Position numbers and translations under genes: made by a program
Notes under the pieces: model-generated
What the model was told of the DNA's origin: nothing
The model's input: only the letters and a program-made list of their open reading frames with translations
The model's database searches: none
Part shown: positions 10,290-18,655 of the stretch, piece after piece
Layout: each line of letters opens with the position of its first letter
Numbering within the stretch: the stretch's first letter is position 1
NCBI RefSeq assembly: GCF_000805455.1
Contig: NZ_JSUS01000032.1
Span: 62,001-126,000 of the forward strand
Length of the DNA stretch: 64,000 bases
Source: Acinetobacter sp. A47
GTDB taxonomy: Bacteria > Pseudomonadota > Gammaproteobacteria > Pseudomonadales > Moraxellaceae
Direction: 5' to 3'

Positions 10290-10655
10290 ATGATGATGAA
10301 AAAAGTTTTGTTGATTGCAATAGGTTTGGTTTTGGTTGGTTGTGGTCAGAAAAAGCAGTTAACCCCTGAAGAACAATGGCATGGTTATTGTGTAAGTGTA
10401 GGGAATGCGGCGCGTTCAATCACGCTAGATCGTCAAAACGGAATTGATCAAAAGCAGGCAACGGAACATGCAGGCAAGATTGAAGATGAAATGACACGTA
10501 AGTTTATTTTCAATATTCTGGATAAAGTATATGCAATTCCTGCAGATGAGCTAAAAAAAGATCCGGAAGCATTACGTGAAAATTTAAAGAAAAAATTTAT
10601 GGAAGAATGCTTGGCAACGCCACACGACAAGCTGCCGAACTATAAACTTTTTTAA
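10290..10655 (+). CDS. Small putative lipoprotein of unknown function
   Basis: 121 residues. The first 18 form a lipoprotein signal (MMMKKVLLIAIGLVLVGC) with an LVGC lipobox, so the mature protein should be lipidated at the cysteine and held in the envelope. Two further cysteines (GYCVS and EECLA) could form a disulfide. The rest is charged and helical. Three consecutive ATG codons make the exact start ambiguous. It is monocistronic, with its own terminator 10 bp downstream. No function can be assigned. Confidence 0.75.
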   Translation: MMMKKVLLIAIGLVLVGCGQKKQLTPEEQWHGYCVSVGNAARSITLDRQNGIDQKQATEHAGKIEDEMTRKFIFNILDKVYAIPADELKKDPEALRENLKKKFMEECLATPHDKLPNYKLF

Positions 10656-10664
10656 TGTGTTCAT

Positions 10665-10693
10665 AAAAAAGACAACATCGTTTGTCTTTTTTT
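10665..10693 (+). terminator. Terminator of the 10290-10655 lipoprotein gene
   Basis: AAAAAAGACAA / TTGTCTTTTTT stem with a 6-nt loop, ending in T7. Confidence 0.8.
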
Positions 10694-10848
10694 ATGGGTG
10701 TAATTTATTGTTTTATTAGACATTAACCTAAGACCAAAGCGGTATTTAAAACAGGGGATCATTTCGCTATAAAATAATGGGCATCACGTAGAAATACGGT
10801 AGTTGCATTAACATTTAACGCGAAGTCTAGTAAAATTTTGCTGTCCAC

Positions 10849-10895
10849 ATTACTTGTAAAGCTTGTACAAAGCTGGAACTTACAAGTAATTTTTT
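10849..10895 (+). promoter_or_regulatory. Terminator-like hairpin in the acnB leader (possible attenuator)
   Basis: A perfect 11-bp inverted repeat ATTACTTGTAA / TTACAAGTAAT (10849-10859 and 10880-10890) is followed directly by a T-run, and lies 20 nt before the acnB start codon. The loop itself contains AGCTTTG-like complementary segments. The geometry resembles an intrinsic terminator placed inside the 5' untranslated region, but no ligand or protein is known for it. The 10694-10914 gap otherwise shows only AT-rich promoter-like DNA. Confidence 0.45.
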
Positions 10896-10914
10896 AAAAA
10901 AGAGGAATAACACT

Positions 10915-13554
10915 GTGCTAGAAGCTTACCGCCAACACGTTGAAGAACGTGCCGCACTCGGAGTCCCACCGAAGCCGCTTGATGATGCTCAAACTGCTGA
11001 ACTCGTAGCCTTATTAAAAAATCCACCGGCAGGTGAAGAAGCATATTTAGTCGATTTGCTAGAAAACCGTGTTCCAGCAGGTGTTGACCAAGCTGCATAT
11101 GTAAAAGCTGCTTTCTTGGCTGCGGTTGCAAAAGGCGAGGCAACTTCTCCACTCGTGACCAAAGAGCGTGCAGTATACTTACTCGGTACGATGCTGGGTG
11201 GTTACAACGTAGCGCCACTTGTTGAACTTCTAGACAATGCTGAACTGGCGGAGCTGGCAGCAGAAGCGTTGAAGAAAACCCTTCTTGTATTTGATGCATT
11301 CCATGACGTTGCAGACAAGGCAAAAGCAGGTAATGCAGCAGCGAAAGCCGTTTTACAATCTTGGGCTGAAGCAGAATGGTTCACAAGCCGTCCAGACGTT
11401 CCTGAAGAAATCAAGATCACTGTGTTCAAGGTTACAGGTGAGACCAATACCGATGACCTGTCTCCAGCTCAAGATGCTTGGAGCCGTCCGGACATCCCGT
11501 TACATGCAAACGCCATGTTGAAAAACGAGCGTGATGGTATCAACCCTGAAAAACCAGGTGAAGTTGGTCCATTAAGCCAAATTAAAGAACTTATCGCGAA
11601 AGGCAATCAAGTTGCTTACGTCGGTGACGTTGTGGGTACAGGTTCAAGCCGTAAGTCTGCAACCAACTCGGTTCTTTGGTTCTTCGGTGATGAACTTCCA
11701 CACATTCCAAACAAAAAAGATGGTGGTGTGTGCTTAGGTTCTAAAATTGCGCCAATTTTCTTCAACACCATGGAAGATGCAGGTGCGTTACCTGTAGAAA
11801 TCGACGTTGCCAACATGAACATGGGCGACGAAGTTGTACTGAAAATTGATCACGCTGCTGCAAAAGTAACTGCATTCAAAGACGGCGCTCAAATTGCAGA
11901 AGCTGACCTTAAAACACCTGTACTTTTAGACGAAGTACGCGCAGGTGGCCGTATTAACCTGATCATTGGTCGTGGTTTAACTGCCAAAGCACGTGAAGAA
12001 TTAGGTCTTGCACCTTCTACATTGTTCCGTACGCCAGTACAACCTGCTGACACTGGCAAAGGTTTCACCCAGGCTCAGAAGATGGTTGGCCGTGCATGTG
12101 GTTTACCAGAAGGTCAAGGTATCCGTCCAGGAACTTACTGTGAACCTAAGATGACAACTGTTGGTTCTCAAGATACAACAGGTCCAATGACTCGTGACGA
12201 GTTAAAAGACTTGGCGTGCTTGGGCTTCTCGTCTGACTTGGTGATGCAGTCTTTCTGTCACACTGCTGCATATCCAAAACCGGTTGACGTAACAACGCAC
12301 CATACATTACCTGACTTCATCATGAACCGTGGTGGTGTATCTTTACGTCCAGGTGACGGTATTATCCACTCTTGGTTAAACCGTATGCTACTTCCAGATA
12401 CCGTTGGTACTGGTGGTGACTCACATACTCGTTTCCCAATCGGTATTTCGTTCCCGGCGGGTTCAGGTCTTGTTGCGTTCGCTGCTGCAACTGGTGTTAT
12501 GCCACTGGATATGCCTGAATCCGTACTTGTTAAGTTCAAGGGTAAAATGCAACCTGGTATCACTTTACGTGACCTTGTACATGCGATTCCTTACTACGCA
12601 ATCCAGGCGGGTGACTTGACTGTAGAGAAGAAAGGTAAGAAAAACATCTTCTCTGGTCGTATCCTTGAGATCGATTTAACAGAAATGGAAAATGACTTGA
12701 CGGTTGAGCAAGCATTCGAACTTTCTGATGCGTCTGCTGAACGTTCTGCTGCTGGCTGTTCAATCACGCTTTCTGAAGAGAAAGTTGCTGAATACCTGCG
12801 TTCTAACATCACCATGTTGAAGTGGATGATCGCTGAAGGTTATGGCGATGCGCGTACACTTGCACGCCGTGCTGAAAACATGCAGAAGTGGTTAGATAAC
12901 CCAAGTCTGTTAAAAGCTGATGCTGATGCAGAATACTTAAAAGTTTACGAAATCGATCTTGCTGATATCAAAGAACCAATTCTTTGCTGCCCGAACGATC
13001 CAGATGACGCGAAACTTCTTTCTGACGTTCAAGGCGACAAGATTGATGAAGTATTCATCGGTTCTTGTATGACCAACATCGGTCACTTCCGTGCAGCGGG
13101 TCAGTTACTTGACAAAGTACCTGGTGGTTCATTGTCTACTCGTTTATGGTTGGCTCCACCAACACGTATGGACGAGCATCAATTGATGGAAGAAGGCATG
13201 TACAACATCTACGGTCGTGCTGGTGCGCGTACCGAGATGCCAGGCTGTTCATTGTGTATGGGTAACCAGGCACGTGTAGCACCGAACACAACATGTGTAT
13301 CGACTTCTACACGTAACTTCCCGAACCGTCTAGGTCAAGGTGCAAACGTTTACCTGGCTTCTGCTGAGCTTGCATCTGTCGCTGCGGTTCTTGGTAAATT
13401 ACCAAGCCCTGAAGAATATCAACAGTACGCGTCGCAAATCGACAGCGCTTCTGCTGACATCTACAAATACTTGAACTTCGACAAGATGAGCGAATATACC
13501 AAAGAAGCTGATCAAGTTGACACCAAGAAAATTCAAGCTGCTCAATTGACCTAA
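10915..13554 (+). CDS. acnB: Bifunctional aconitate hydratase 2 / 2-methylisocitrate dehydratase AcnB
   Basis: A [4Fe-4S] TCA-cycle enzyme interconverting citrate and isocitrate; AcnB proteins also dehydrate 2-methylisocitrate. The 879-residue product has the AcnB-specific N-terminal HEAT-like helical domain (LEAYRQHVEERAALG...), then the swivel domain, then the catalytic core. Fe-S cysteines are visible in FIGSCMTNIGHF and PGCSLCMGNQARV. The start codon is GTG, with AGAGGA 9 nt upstream. It is flanked by a leader hairpin and a very strong terminator. Codon use is that of a highly expressed gene and contrasts sharply with the AT-rich gene downstream. Confidence 0.97.
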   Translation: MLEAYRQHVEERAALGVPPKPLDDAQTAELVALLKNPPAGEEAYLVDLLENRVPAGVDQAAYVKAAFLAAVAKGEATSPLVTKERAVYLLGTMLGGYNVAPLVELLDNAELAELAAEALKKTLLVFDAFHDVADKAKAGNAAAKAVLQSWAEAEWFTSRPDVPEEIKITVFKVTGETNTDDLSPAQDAWSRPDIPLHANAMLKNERDGINPEKPGEVGPLSQIKELIAKGNQVAYVGDVVGTGSSRKSATNSVLWFFGDELPHIPNKKDGGVCLGSKIAPIFFNTMEDAGALPVEIDVANMNMGDEVVLKIDHAAAKVTAFKDGAQIAEADLKTPVLLDEVRAGGRINLIIGRGLTAKAREELGLAPSTLFRTPVQPADTGKGFTQAQKMVGRACGLPEGQGIRPGTYCEPKMTTVGSQDTTGPMTRDELKDLACLGFSSDLVMQSFCHTAAYPKPVDVTTHHTLPDFIMNRGGVSLRPGDGIIHSWLNRMLLPDTVGTGGDSHTRFPIGISFPAGSGLVAFAAATGVMPLDMPESVLVKFKGKMQPGITLRDLVHAIPYYAIQAGDLTVEKKGKKNIFSGRILEIDLTEMENDLTVEQAFELSDASAERSAAGCSITLSEEKVAEYLRSNITMLKWMIAEGYGDARTLARRAENMQKWLDNPSLLKADADAEYLKVYEIDLADIKEPILCCPNDPDDAKLLSDVQGDKIDEVFIGSCMTNIGHFRAAGQLLDKVPGGSLSTRLWLAPPTRMDEHQLMEEGMYNIYGRAGARTEMPGCSLCMGNQARVAPNTTCVSTSTRNFPNRLGQGANVYLASAELASVAAVLGKLPSPEEYQQYASQIDSASADIYKYLNFDKMSEYTKEADQVDTKKIQAAQLT

Positions 13555-13574
13555 TCGATTGTTTTTGCTAAAAA
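13546..13574 (+). promoter_or_regulatory. Possible sigma70-type promoter for the NACHT gene
   Basis: TTGACC, a 17-nt spacer, then TAAAAA, spanning the last codons of acnB and the first base of its terminator. A transcript from here would begin inside the left arm of the acnB terminator and so could not form the full hairpin. This is inference from sequence match only. Confidence 0.3.
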
Positions 13575-13603
13575 TAAGGGCTGAGTAATCAGCCCTTATT
13601 TTT
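13570..13603 (+). terminator. Terminator of acnB
   Basis: Perfect 15-bp stem AAAAATAAGGGCTGA / TCAGCCCTTATTTTT with a 4-nt GTAA loop. It ends 10 bp before the ATG of the next gene. Confidence 0.93.
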
Positions 13604-13613
13604 GAGTACAAAT

Positions 13614-16556
13614 ATGCTTGATACAACATTTCTAACTACATTAATATCGAAGTCTGAAAGTCCGATTTTAGAGTTTAAAAGTCAGTGGTATTGGGACGAG
13701 AATATTGAAAATTTTGATAAATTGAATTGCTGGGGGGAATTTTTAAAAGATTTTGCATCTTTAGTAAATGCAAATCATGCATATCATAATCAGAATAGAT
13801 ATTTGATTTTTGGAATTAAAGATGATGGTAGTATTTGTGGCATAGATTTTTTAGAATTAGAAACAGAAAAATTTATAAATCAATTAAAAAATAAAATTGA
13901 GAATTTCTTTAATTTTTATCCTGACTTTAAAATTTATAAAAATGTTATTAATAACAAAAAAATTATTATATTCGAAATAGAACAACCAAAACAATTGTTG
14001 AAAGTAGCTAAAGAATTTCATGATAAGAAAAATATTTGTCGCGAAAATTCTATATTTGTAAGAGGGTTAAGTGAGAAAAAAGATCAAATAGATATAGCAG
14101 ATGAAAATGAAATATTCTTAATTCAAAAAAATATGGGTATTTTATTACAAGATAGTGAAAAAATATCAGAGGCTAAAATTTCATGCAGAAATATTAAAAC
14201 AGCACTAGAATATTTAGCTTTAACAAAGAGTTTAAAAATAGTTGAAGGATTTCCATTTGAATTAGAAAGTAATGGAAAATTTAAATACAAATGTAGTGTT
14301 TATAGTTATAAAGATGACTTTGATCATCAGTTCGATTTTCTATATGTACACTCAAGCTCAAATTTTAAGCAATTGGCGGTAGAGCTTAGTCAAAAAATTA
14401 ACACAAAATCACATGATTTTATTGTGGTTACAGATAGACCAATTACTGATAGTTCTAGAAGATTGCAATCTATTGATAAAGCTCTATGCGATCAAAATAT
14501 AAAAATAAAAAATACAGTTTTTTTAGAAGATTTTGGATTAAATTACATTTATAAAAATGCATTAGATAATGTTGTTTTTAAAAAGTTTAAAAAAAGAGAT
14601 TCATATGTTCAAAGTAATGCTTTATTGAATGGTAGAGTTAAAGGTGCTCATGATATATTAAATGAGTGGATGAAAAAAGTTTACAATCCAATTCTAGTAA
14701 TACAAGGTGAAGGTGGTATAGGAAAAACAACATTATTAGAAAATTATTTGAATAAACTAATTGAATTTAACAAAAACACAAAAATTCTCTATATGACCTC
14801 TTCAAATATTGTAAAAAAAATACATAATGAAGAATACTATAGGAATATTGATTTATTTGATTTATATAAAGTTGCAAGTGATTCAGGAACATCATTTTCT
14901 AGAGAATTACTACGTTTAACATTAGATGATGGACATATTTTACTAGTTTTAGATGGTATTGATGAAGTAATATCTAATTTGGCAAATAAGTTTGATTTTA
15001 GGGATTTTATTAATACTATTATTGATGAATATTGCTTTAATAATGGTAATTGTAAAATTGTTTTTACATGTAGAAATCAATTTTGGGAAGAGTTAAACCT
15101 AAATCAAGATAATAGTGTGTCAATTCTAACCTTACAACCTTTTGCTTTAAATCAAGCTGAAAAATTTTTCGCTTTAGCTTTTAATGATTCAAAAAAAGAA
15201 AAACGGGCAATTAAGATTTTAAATAAATTTAATAAAGAAAAAAATTACTATATTCCTTTTATGTTGGATACAGTAAAGTATTTAATAGAGAAGAAAGAGG
15301 AGGAAGCACGAGAGATTGCAGAAGAAGCTGATATTGATGATATTCAGGAGGAGTTGTTCCTATCAATTAATTTTCCATTATTGAAATCTGATAGTTATGA
15401 TTACTTAATATATAAATTGTGTGGGCATGAGTATAAGAAATATAAATTTTTTGATATAGATAAACAGCTCGATATTTTAACAAAGTTAGCTAGTTATCAT
15501 GATGGTTCATTACAAATTAATAAGTTATCACTTCTAGATAGTTCGATTGATAATTTGAAAGTGGTTTCATTAAAAGAACATCTTTTATTAGAGGTTAAAG
15601 CTGATAAATTTGGTGAATCATTAGTATTTAAATACGATTTTTTAAATAAATATTTTATGCAAGTCTTAATGTCTAAATTTATTATCGGTCTCGATGAATC
15701 TAAATTAGATAATGATATACTGAATTTATTTAGTTTTGTTGGTTATGCCAATGCATTCTCAAAAGAAATTCTAGATAGAGTGGCATCTTCTCTAAAATGT
15801 AAAGAAGAAAATTATATAGAATTTACCATTCTGCTTTTAGAGACAATTAAAGAATTAATTGAAGATGAGAGTAAAGATATACATTTGTCTAATGTTTTTA
15901 TTTTATTGTTATATATATATATTAATGTCTACTCTAGAAGCCCAGATGATTTTAATAAAAATATATTCGTGAGTAATAATGAATTGAGTGGTATGTGTTT
16001 GAAAAATATATCGCCAATATTTAATTCAAGTAAAAGGATAACATTTAATTTTGAAGGTCTTACGATTGTTGATTCTAAATTTATTAATTATGATTATTTT
16101 TGGGATTGTAGTTTTAATGAGAAAACTATTTTCTTAAATTGTGATTTAAATAATATAAAAAATAGACCGACCAAGAAGAATAATATTTCCCCAACATTGT
16201 TTGATGGTAGTAAGGTTGATAACAATTTAAAAGAGGCTGTTTTAGATTTGTTTGATAGTTCAGGTAATAAATCTGATAAGATACGTAAGAAAATTGAAAG
16301 AATTCTAAAAATTTTTGAATTTAATGGTGTATTTAAGCCACAAAAAGTGAAAAGAGTTAATGCTGAAGTAAGTGGGTTTAGTGGGAATGTGGTTTTAAAT
16401 AATCTTTTGAAATTAAAAGTAATTGAGAAATATAATGACAGTGTTATGTTGGAGGATGAGTATATAATTTCTAGTGATTATGATGACTTGATTGATGTTG
16501 CAGTACAGGATAATAGCTCTATTAAGATGGATCGTTTAGTTAAGAAATGTTTATAA
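13614..16556 (+). CDS. AlbA_2/Schlafen-type domain and NACHT-type STAND NTPase; candidate anti-phage defence protein
   Basis: 980 residues from the ATG at 13614; an in-frame TTG at 13602 overlaps the terminator and was not chosen. Residues 12-155 look like an AlbA_2 (Schlafen-type) nucleic-acid-binding domain: SPILEFKSQ, FASLVNANHA, YLIFGIKDDGSICGID, then IFVRGLSEKK. Residues 205-320 form an unassigned alpha/beta region. The NTPase follows, with Walker A GEGGIGKTT (365-373), an NACHT-like Walker B HILLVLDGIDEV (Asp447) and the sensor strand KIVFTCRN (Arg487). The C-terminal third is helical, ending with a stretch like degenerate pentapeptide repeats (FEGLTIVDSKFINYDYF). Base composition is far more AT-rich than its neighbours, suggesting transfer. 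Bacterial NACHT STAND proteins are known phage sensors; this protein's role is inferred. Confidence 0.8.
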   Translation: MLDTTFLTTLISKSESPILEFKSQWYWDENIENFDKLNCWGEFLKDFASLVNANHAYHNQNRYLIFGIKDDGSICGIDFLELETEKFINQLKNKIENFFNFYPDFKIYKNVINNKKIIIFEIEQPKQLLKVAKEFHDKKNICRENSIFVRGLSEKKDQIDIADENEIFLIQKNMGILLQDSEKISEAKISCRNIKTALEYLALTKSLKIVEGFPFELESNGKFKYKCSVYSYKDDFDHQFDFLYVHSSSNFKQLAVELSQKINTKSHDFIVVTDRPITDSSRRLQSIDKALCDQNIKIKNTVFLEDFGLNYIYKNALDNVVFKKFKKRDSYVQSNALLNGRVKGAHDILNEWMKKVYNPILVIQGEGGIGKTTLLENYLNKLIEFNKNTKILYMTSSNIVKKIHNEEYYRNIDLFDLYKVASDSGTSFSRELLRLTLDDGHILLVLDGIDEVISNLANKFDFRDFINTIIDEYCFNNGNCKIVFTCRNQFWEELNLNQDNSVSILTLQPFALNQAEKFFALAFNDSKKEKRAIKILNKFNKEKNYYIPFMLDTVKYLIEKKEEEAREIAEEADIDDIQEELFLSINFPLLKSDSYDYLIYKLCGHEYKKYKFFDIDKQLDILTKLASYHDGSLQINKLSLLDSSIDNLKVVSLKEHLLLEVKADKFGESLVFKYDFLNKYFMQVLMSKFIIGLDESKLDNDILNLFSFVGYANAFSKEILDRVASSLKCKEENYIEFTILLLETIKELIEDESKDIHLSNVFILLLYIYINVYSRSPDDFNKNIFVSNNELSGMCLKNISPIFNSSKRITFNFEGLTIVDSKFINYDYFWDCSFNEKTIFLNCDLNNIKNRPTKKNNISPTLFDGSKVDNNLKEAVLDLFDSSGNKSDKIRKKIERILKIFEFNGVFKPQKVKRVNAEVSGFSGNVVLNNLLKLKVIEKYNDSVMLEDEYIISSDYDDLIDVAVQDNSSIKMDRLVKKCL

Positions 16557-16579
16557 TAATTTAATTGAATATTTTTGGT

Positions 16580-16607
16580 TGATCATAAATTATATTATTT
16601 ATGATCA
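16580..16607 (+). repeat. Perfect 11-bp inverted repeat after the NACHT gene
   Basis: TGATCATAAAT, a 6-nt loop, then ATTTATGATCA, 24 bp past the NACHT stop codon. It is followed by T-rich DNA without a clean U-tract. It may be an AT-rich terminator for the NACHT gene or a boundary of the acquired segment. Confidence 0.6.
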
Positions 16608-16629
16608 TTCAGATTTTAATATATTTTAT

Positions 16630-16845
16630 ATGCAATCCCGCCTCTTATGTATTGGTGGATTTCTTAACGGTTCCGCTGTGAAAGATCAAGGTGACAGTTT
16701 TATCTGTATTGAAAATGGCAAACAAGTAAGCTACTACAAAAAGGAAATTTTCCATCAAGATTCGTGGGATCAAGATTACTACGTCTGTGAAACTACAACA
16801 GACCAACAAGCGCGAAACTGGGTTTATGACATCAAGCCTGACTAA
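16630..16845 (+). CDS. Small hypothetical protein
   Basis: 71 residues starting MQSRLLCIGGFLNGSAVKDQ, with no signal peptide, two well-spaced cysteines and many aromatic residues (KQVSYYKKEIF, DQDYYVCETT). I chose the ATG at 16630 because the frame before it is AT-rich, runs through the inverted repeat, and would require a TTG start. From 16630 onward the codon use matches the chromosomal core, so this is probably an old resident whose upstream DNA was replaced by the AT-rich island. No family recognised. Confidence 0.6.
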   Translation: MQSRLLCIGGFLNGSAVKDQGDSFICIENGKQVSYYKKEIFHQDSWDQDYYVCETTTDQQARNWVYDIKPD

Positions 16846-16888
16846 TGAAACTGATATAATTTTAGTATTTCTTTCAAATACGTATATG

Positions 16889-16919
16889 AAAGAAGCCCCT
16901 TTGAAAGGGGCTTCTTTTT
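16889..16919. terminator. Bidirectional terminator between convergent genes
   Basis: AAAGAAGCCCCTT / AAGGGGCTTCTTT stem with a 3-nt loop. A-run before and T-run after, so it can serve the small gene on the plus strand and the DASS transporter on the minus strand. Confidence 0.85.
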
Positions 16920-16932
16920 AACCTAAATAATC

Positions 16933-18390
16933 CTACCAATAACCCAATACTTTCCACCACAGTCCGCCAATCACCACAAAGATGATGATATTGACCACAC
17001 TCATGACAAAGCCAGCTTTCCACCATTCACCCAGCGTAGTGTAACCTGAACCGAATACCACAGGCGATGTACCTGTTGCATAATGGGTTAAGGTCATCAT
17101 GATACTTGATGCTGCTGCCATCATTAAGGCAAATAACATCGGTGGTGCACCTAACGCCAGTCCAGCCGTATAGAAGGCTGCAAACATCGCGGTGATATGT
17201 GCTGTGGTACTGGCAAACATATAATGTGCATATAGATAGGCCAGCATTAGCAATAAACAGGCAGGCATCCAGCTGAGGCCCAAATGGCCAATCCCTGTTT
17301 CGAGTACGCCAGAGAACCATGTGATTAAACCGAGCTTGTTTAAATAAGTCGCCATCATTACCAAAGCTGCGAACCAGGTAATGGTATCCCAAGCACTTTT
17401 TTGCGTCAGGATGTCTTCCCAAGTCAGTACGCCAGTGATGAGTAGTAAACCTAAGCCAATAAAGGCAGTGGTCGTCGGATCAACCGCCCAGGCCGAACCG
17501 AAAATCATGGCCGGGATACCTGCCCATAACAGCAGTAAAATCCCAAATACACCCAGCATAATGATTTCATTTTTTCTGACAGGCCCCATTTCTTTTAACT
17601 TGGTTTTGGCAAACTGCGCTGCGTTTGGGGTTTCCTTAACTTCAGGTGGATACATCCAGTACATGATTAACGGCATGATGATCAAGGCAATTAGGCCCGG
17701 TAATAACATCGCCAGTGCCCAGGTACTCCAGCTTAAGGAAATCTGGCTGTTGGTTGCTTTTGCCACCAGATCGACCACCAGCGGGTTAGGAGCGGTTGCG
17801 GTAATAAACATGGCCGAGGTAATCGGATTGGCTTGATAGTTGACCAAGGCCAAGTATTTCCCCATACGACCTTCGGTGCCTTTGGCTGGGTCAGAGTCAT
17901 AACTGGTCGAAATTGCACGGACAATCGGGTGGATAATCCCGCCACCACGTGCTGTATTACTTGGGGTCACCGGTGCAAGAATCAGTTCAGACAACACCAT
18001 GCTATAACCGATACCAATGGTTTTTTTGCCCCATACCGCGATAAATAAATAGCCTAAGCGTGCGCCCAGACCGGTTTTTTGCAATCCTTTAGAGATCATG
18101 ATCGAAATACCGATCAACCAGATCAGTGGATTGGCAAAGCTGCTGAGCGCATCCTGAATGGCACCACTTGGGCTATCGTTGGTGACACCGGTCACGGCGA
18201 CCAGGGTAATGGCGATAATGGCGATGGCACCAATCGGCATGGCTTTACCAATAATGGCGGCAATTACACCGACAAACATTGCCAGTAAATGCCATGCATC
18301 AGGATCGACGCCAGCAGGTACAGGAATCACGAACCAGATGATTAATGTAATAAATAGAGAGATCAGCGTCGGGAGAGCTTTAAATCCCAT
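16933..18390 (-). CDS. DASS (SLC13) family anion/dicarboxylate transporter
   Basis: A 485-residue polytopic inner-membrane protein of the divalent-anion:sodium symporter family, which moves di- and tricarboxylates such as malate, succinate, citrate or 2-oxoglutarate. The family's paired SNT-type motifs are visible: APVTPSNTARGG in the first half and ATGTSPVVFGSGY near the end. The conserved ATAPNPLVVDL also lies in the first half. The ATG at 18390 is chosen because AAGGGGA lies 7 nt upstream; a GTG seven codons earlier would place the ribosome site inside the gene. Monocistronic between convergent and divergent neighbours. The exact substrate cannot be told from sequence. Confidence 0.85.
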   Translation of the reverse strand: MGFKALPTLISLFITLIIWFVIPVPAGVDPDAWHLLAMFVGVIAAIIGKAMPIGAIAIIAITLVAVTGVTNDSPSGAIQDALSSFANPLIWLIGISIMISKGLQKTGLGARLGYLFIAVWGKKTIGIGYSMVLSELILAPVTPSNTARGGGIIHPIVRAISTSYDSDPAKGTEGRMGKYLALVNYQANPITSAMFITATAPNPLVVDLVAKATNSQISLSWSTWALAMLLPGLIALIIMPLIMYWMYPPEVKETPNAAQFAKTKLKEMGPVRKNEIIMLGVFGILLLLWAGIPAMIFGSAWAVDPTTTAFIGLGLLLITGVLTWEDILTQKSAWDTITWFAALVMMATYLNKLGLITWFSGVLETGIGHLGLSWMPACLLLMLAYLYAHYMFASTTAHITAMFAAFYTAGLALGAPPMLFALMMAAASSIMMTLTHYATGTSPVVFGSGYTTLGEWWKAGFVMSVVNIIIFVVIGGLWWKVLGYW

Positions 18391-18655
18391 GTAAATTCCC
18401 CTTGTTGTCACGGGTTTAATAAAATTTATAGTTCTTTATGAATAAATCGTTAAAGAAATAACCACGAAGATTTTATTATCGGTGAAGGGGAGGCATAAAC
18501 ACAAAGGCAGTTTTGTTGAAAAGCGTTATATCGTGCAATGCCTTTATAAATGCTTCTGTTTTAAACGGCTAACCGGGCTTGCGGACAAAATCGCTTATCA
18601 AATTTATGGCCAGCATGCTACATTTTTAGCTTGCTGGATAGAACCCTCATACCAT

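Noticed and set aside
10880..11323. Minus-strand 147-residue frame opposite acnB
   Set aside because: Antisense shadow of a highly biased gene; no ribosome site or promoter and composition dictated by acnB codons.
13602..13613. TTG start of the NACHT gene four codons upstream
   Set aside because: It lies within the acnB terminator stem and T-run; the ATG at 13614 is the first plausible start.
13614..16607. Prophage or integrated plasmid as the source of the AT-rich DNA
   Set aside because: No integrase, phage structural, replication or tRNA gene is adjacent; only a single gene is present.
16579..16629. Longer 88-residue version of the small gene from a TTG
   Set aside because: The extra codons are AT-rich, run through the 11-bp inverted repeat and lack a ribosome site.
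18482..18655. 58-codon N-terminal extension of the potassium channel
   Set aside because: Starts at GTG, contains no conserved or membrane segment, and the sequence MKGRHKHKGSF... looks non-coding; the six-TM core begins after 18656.
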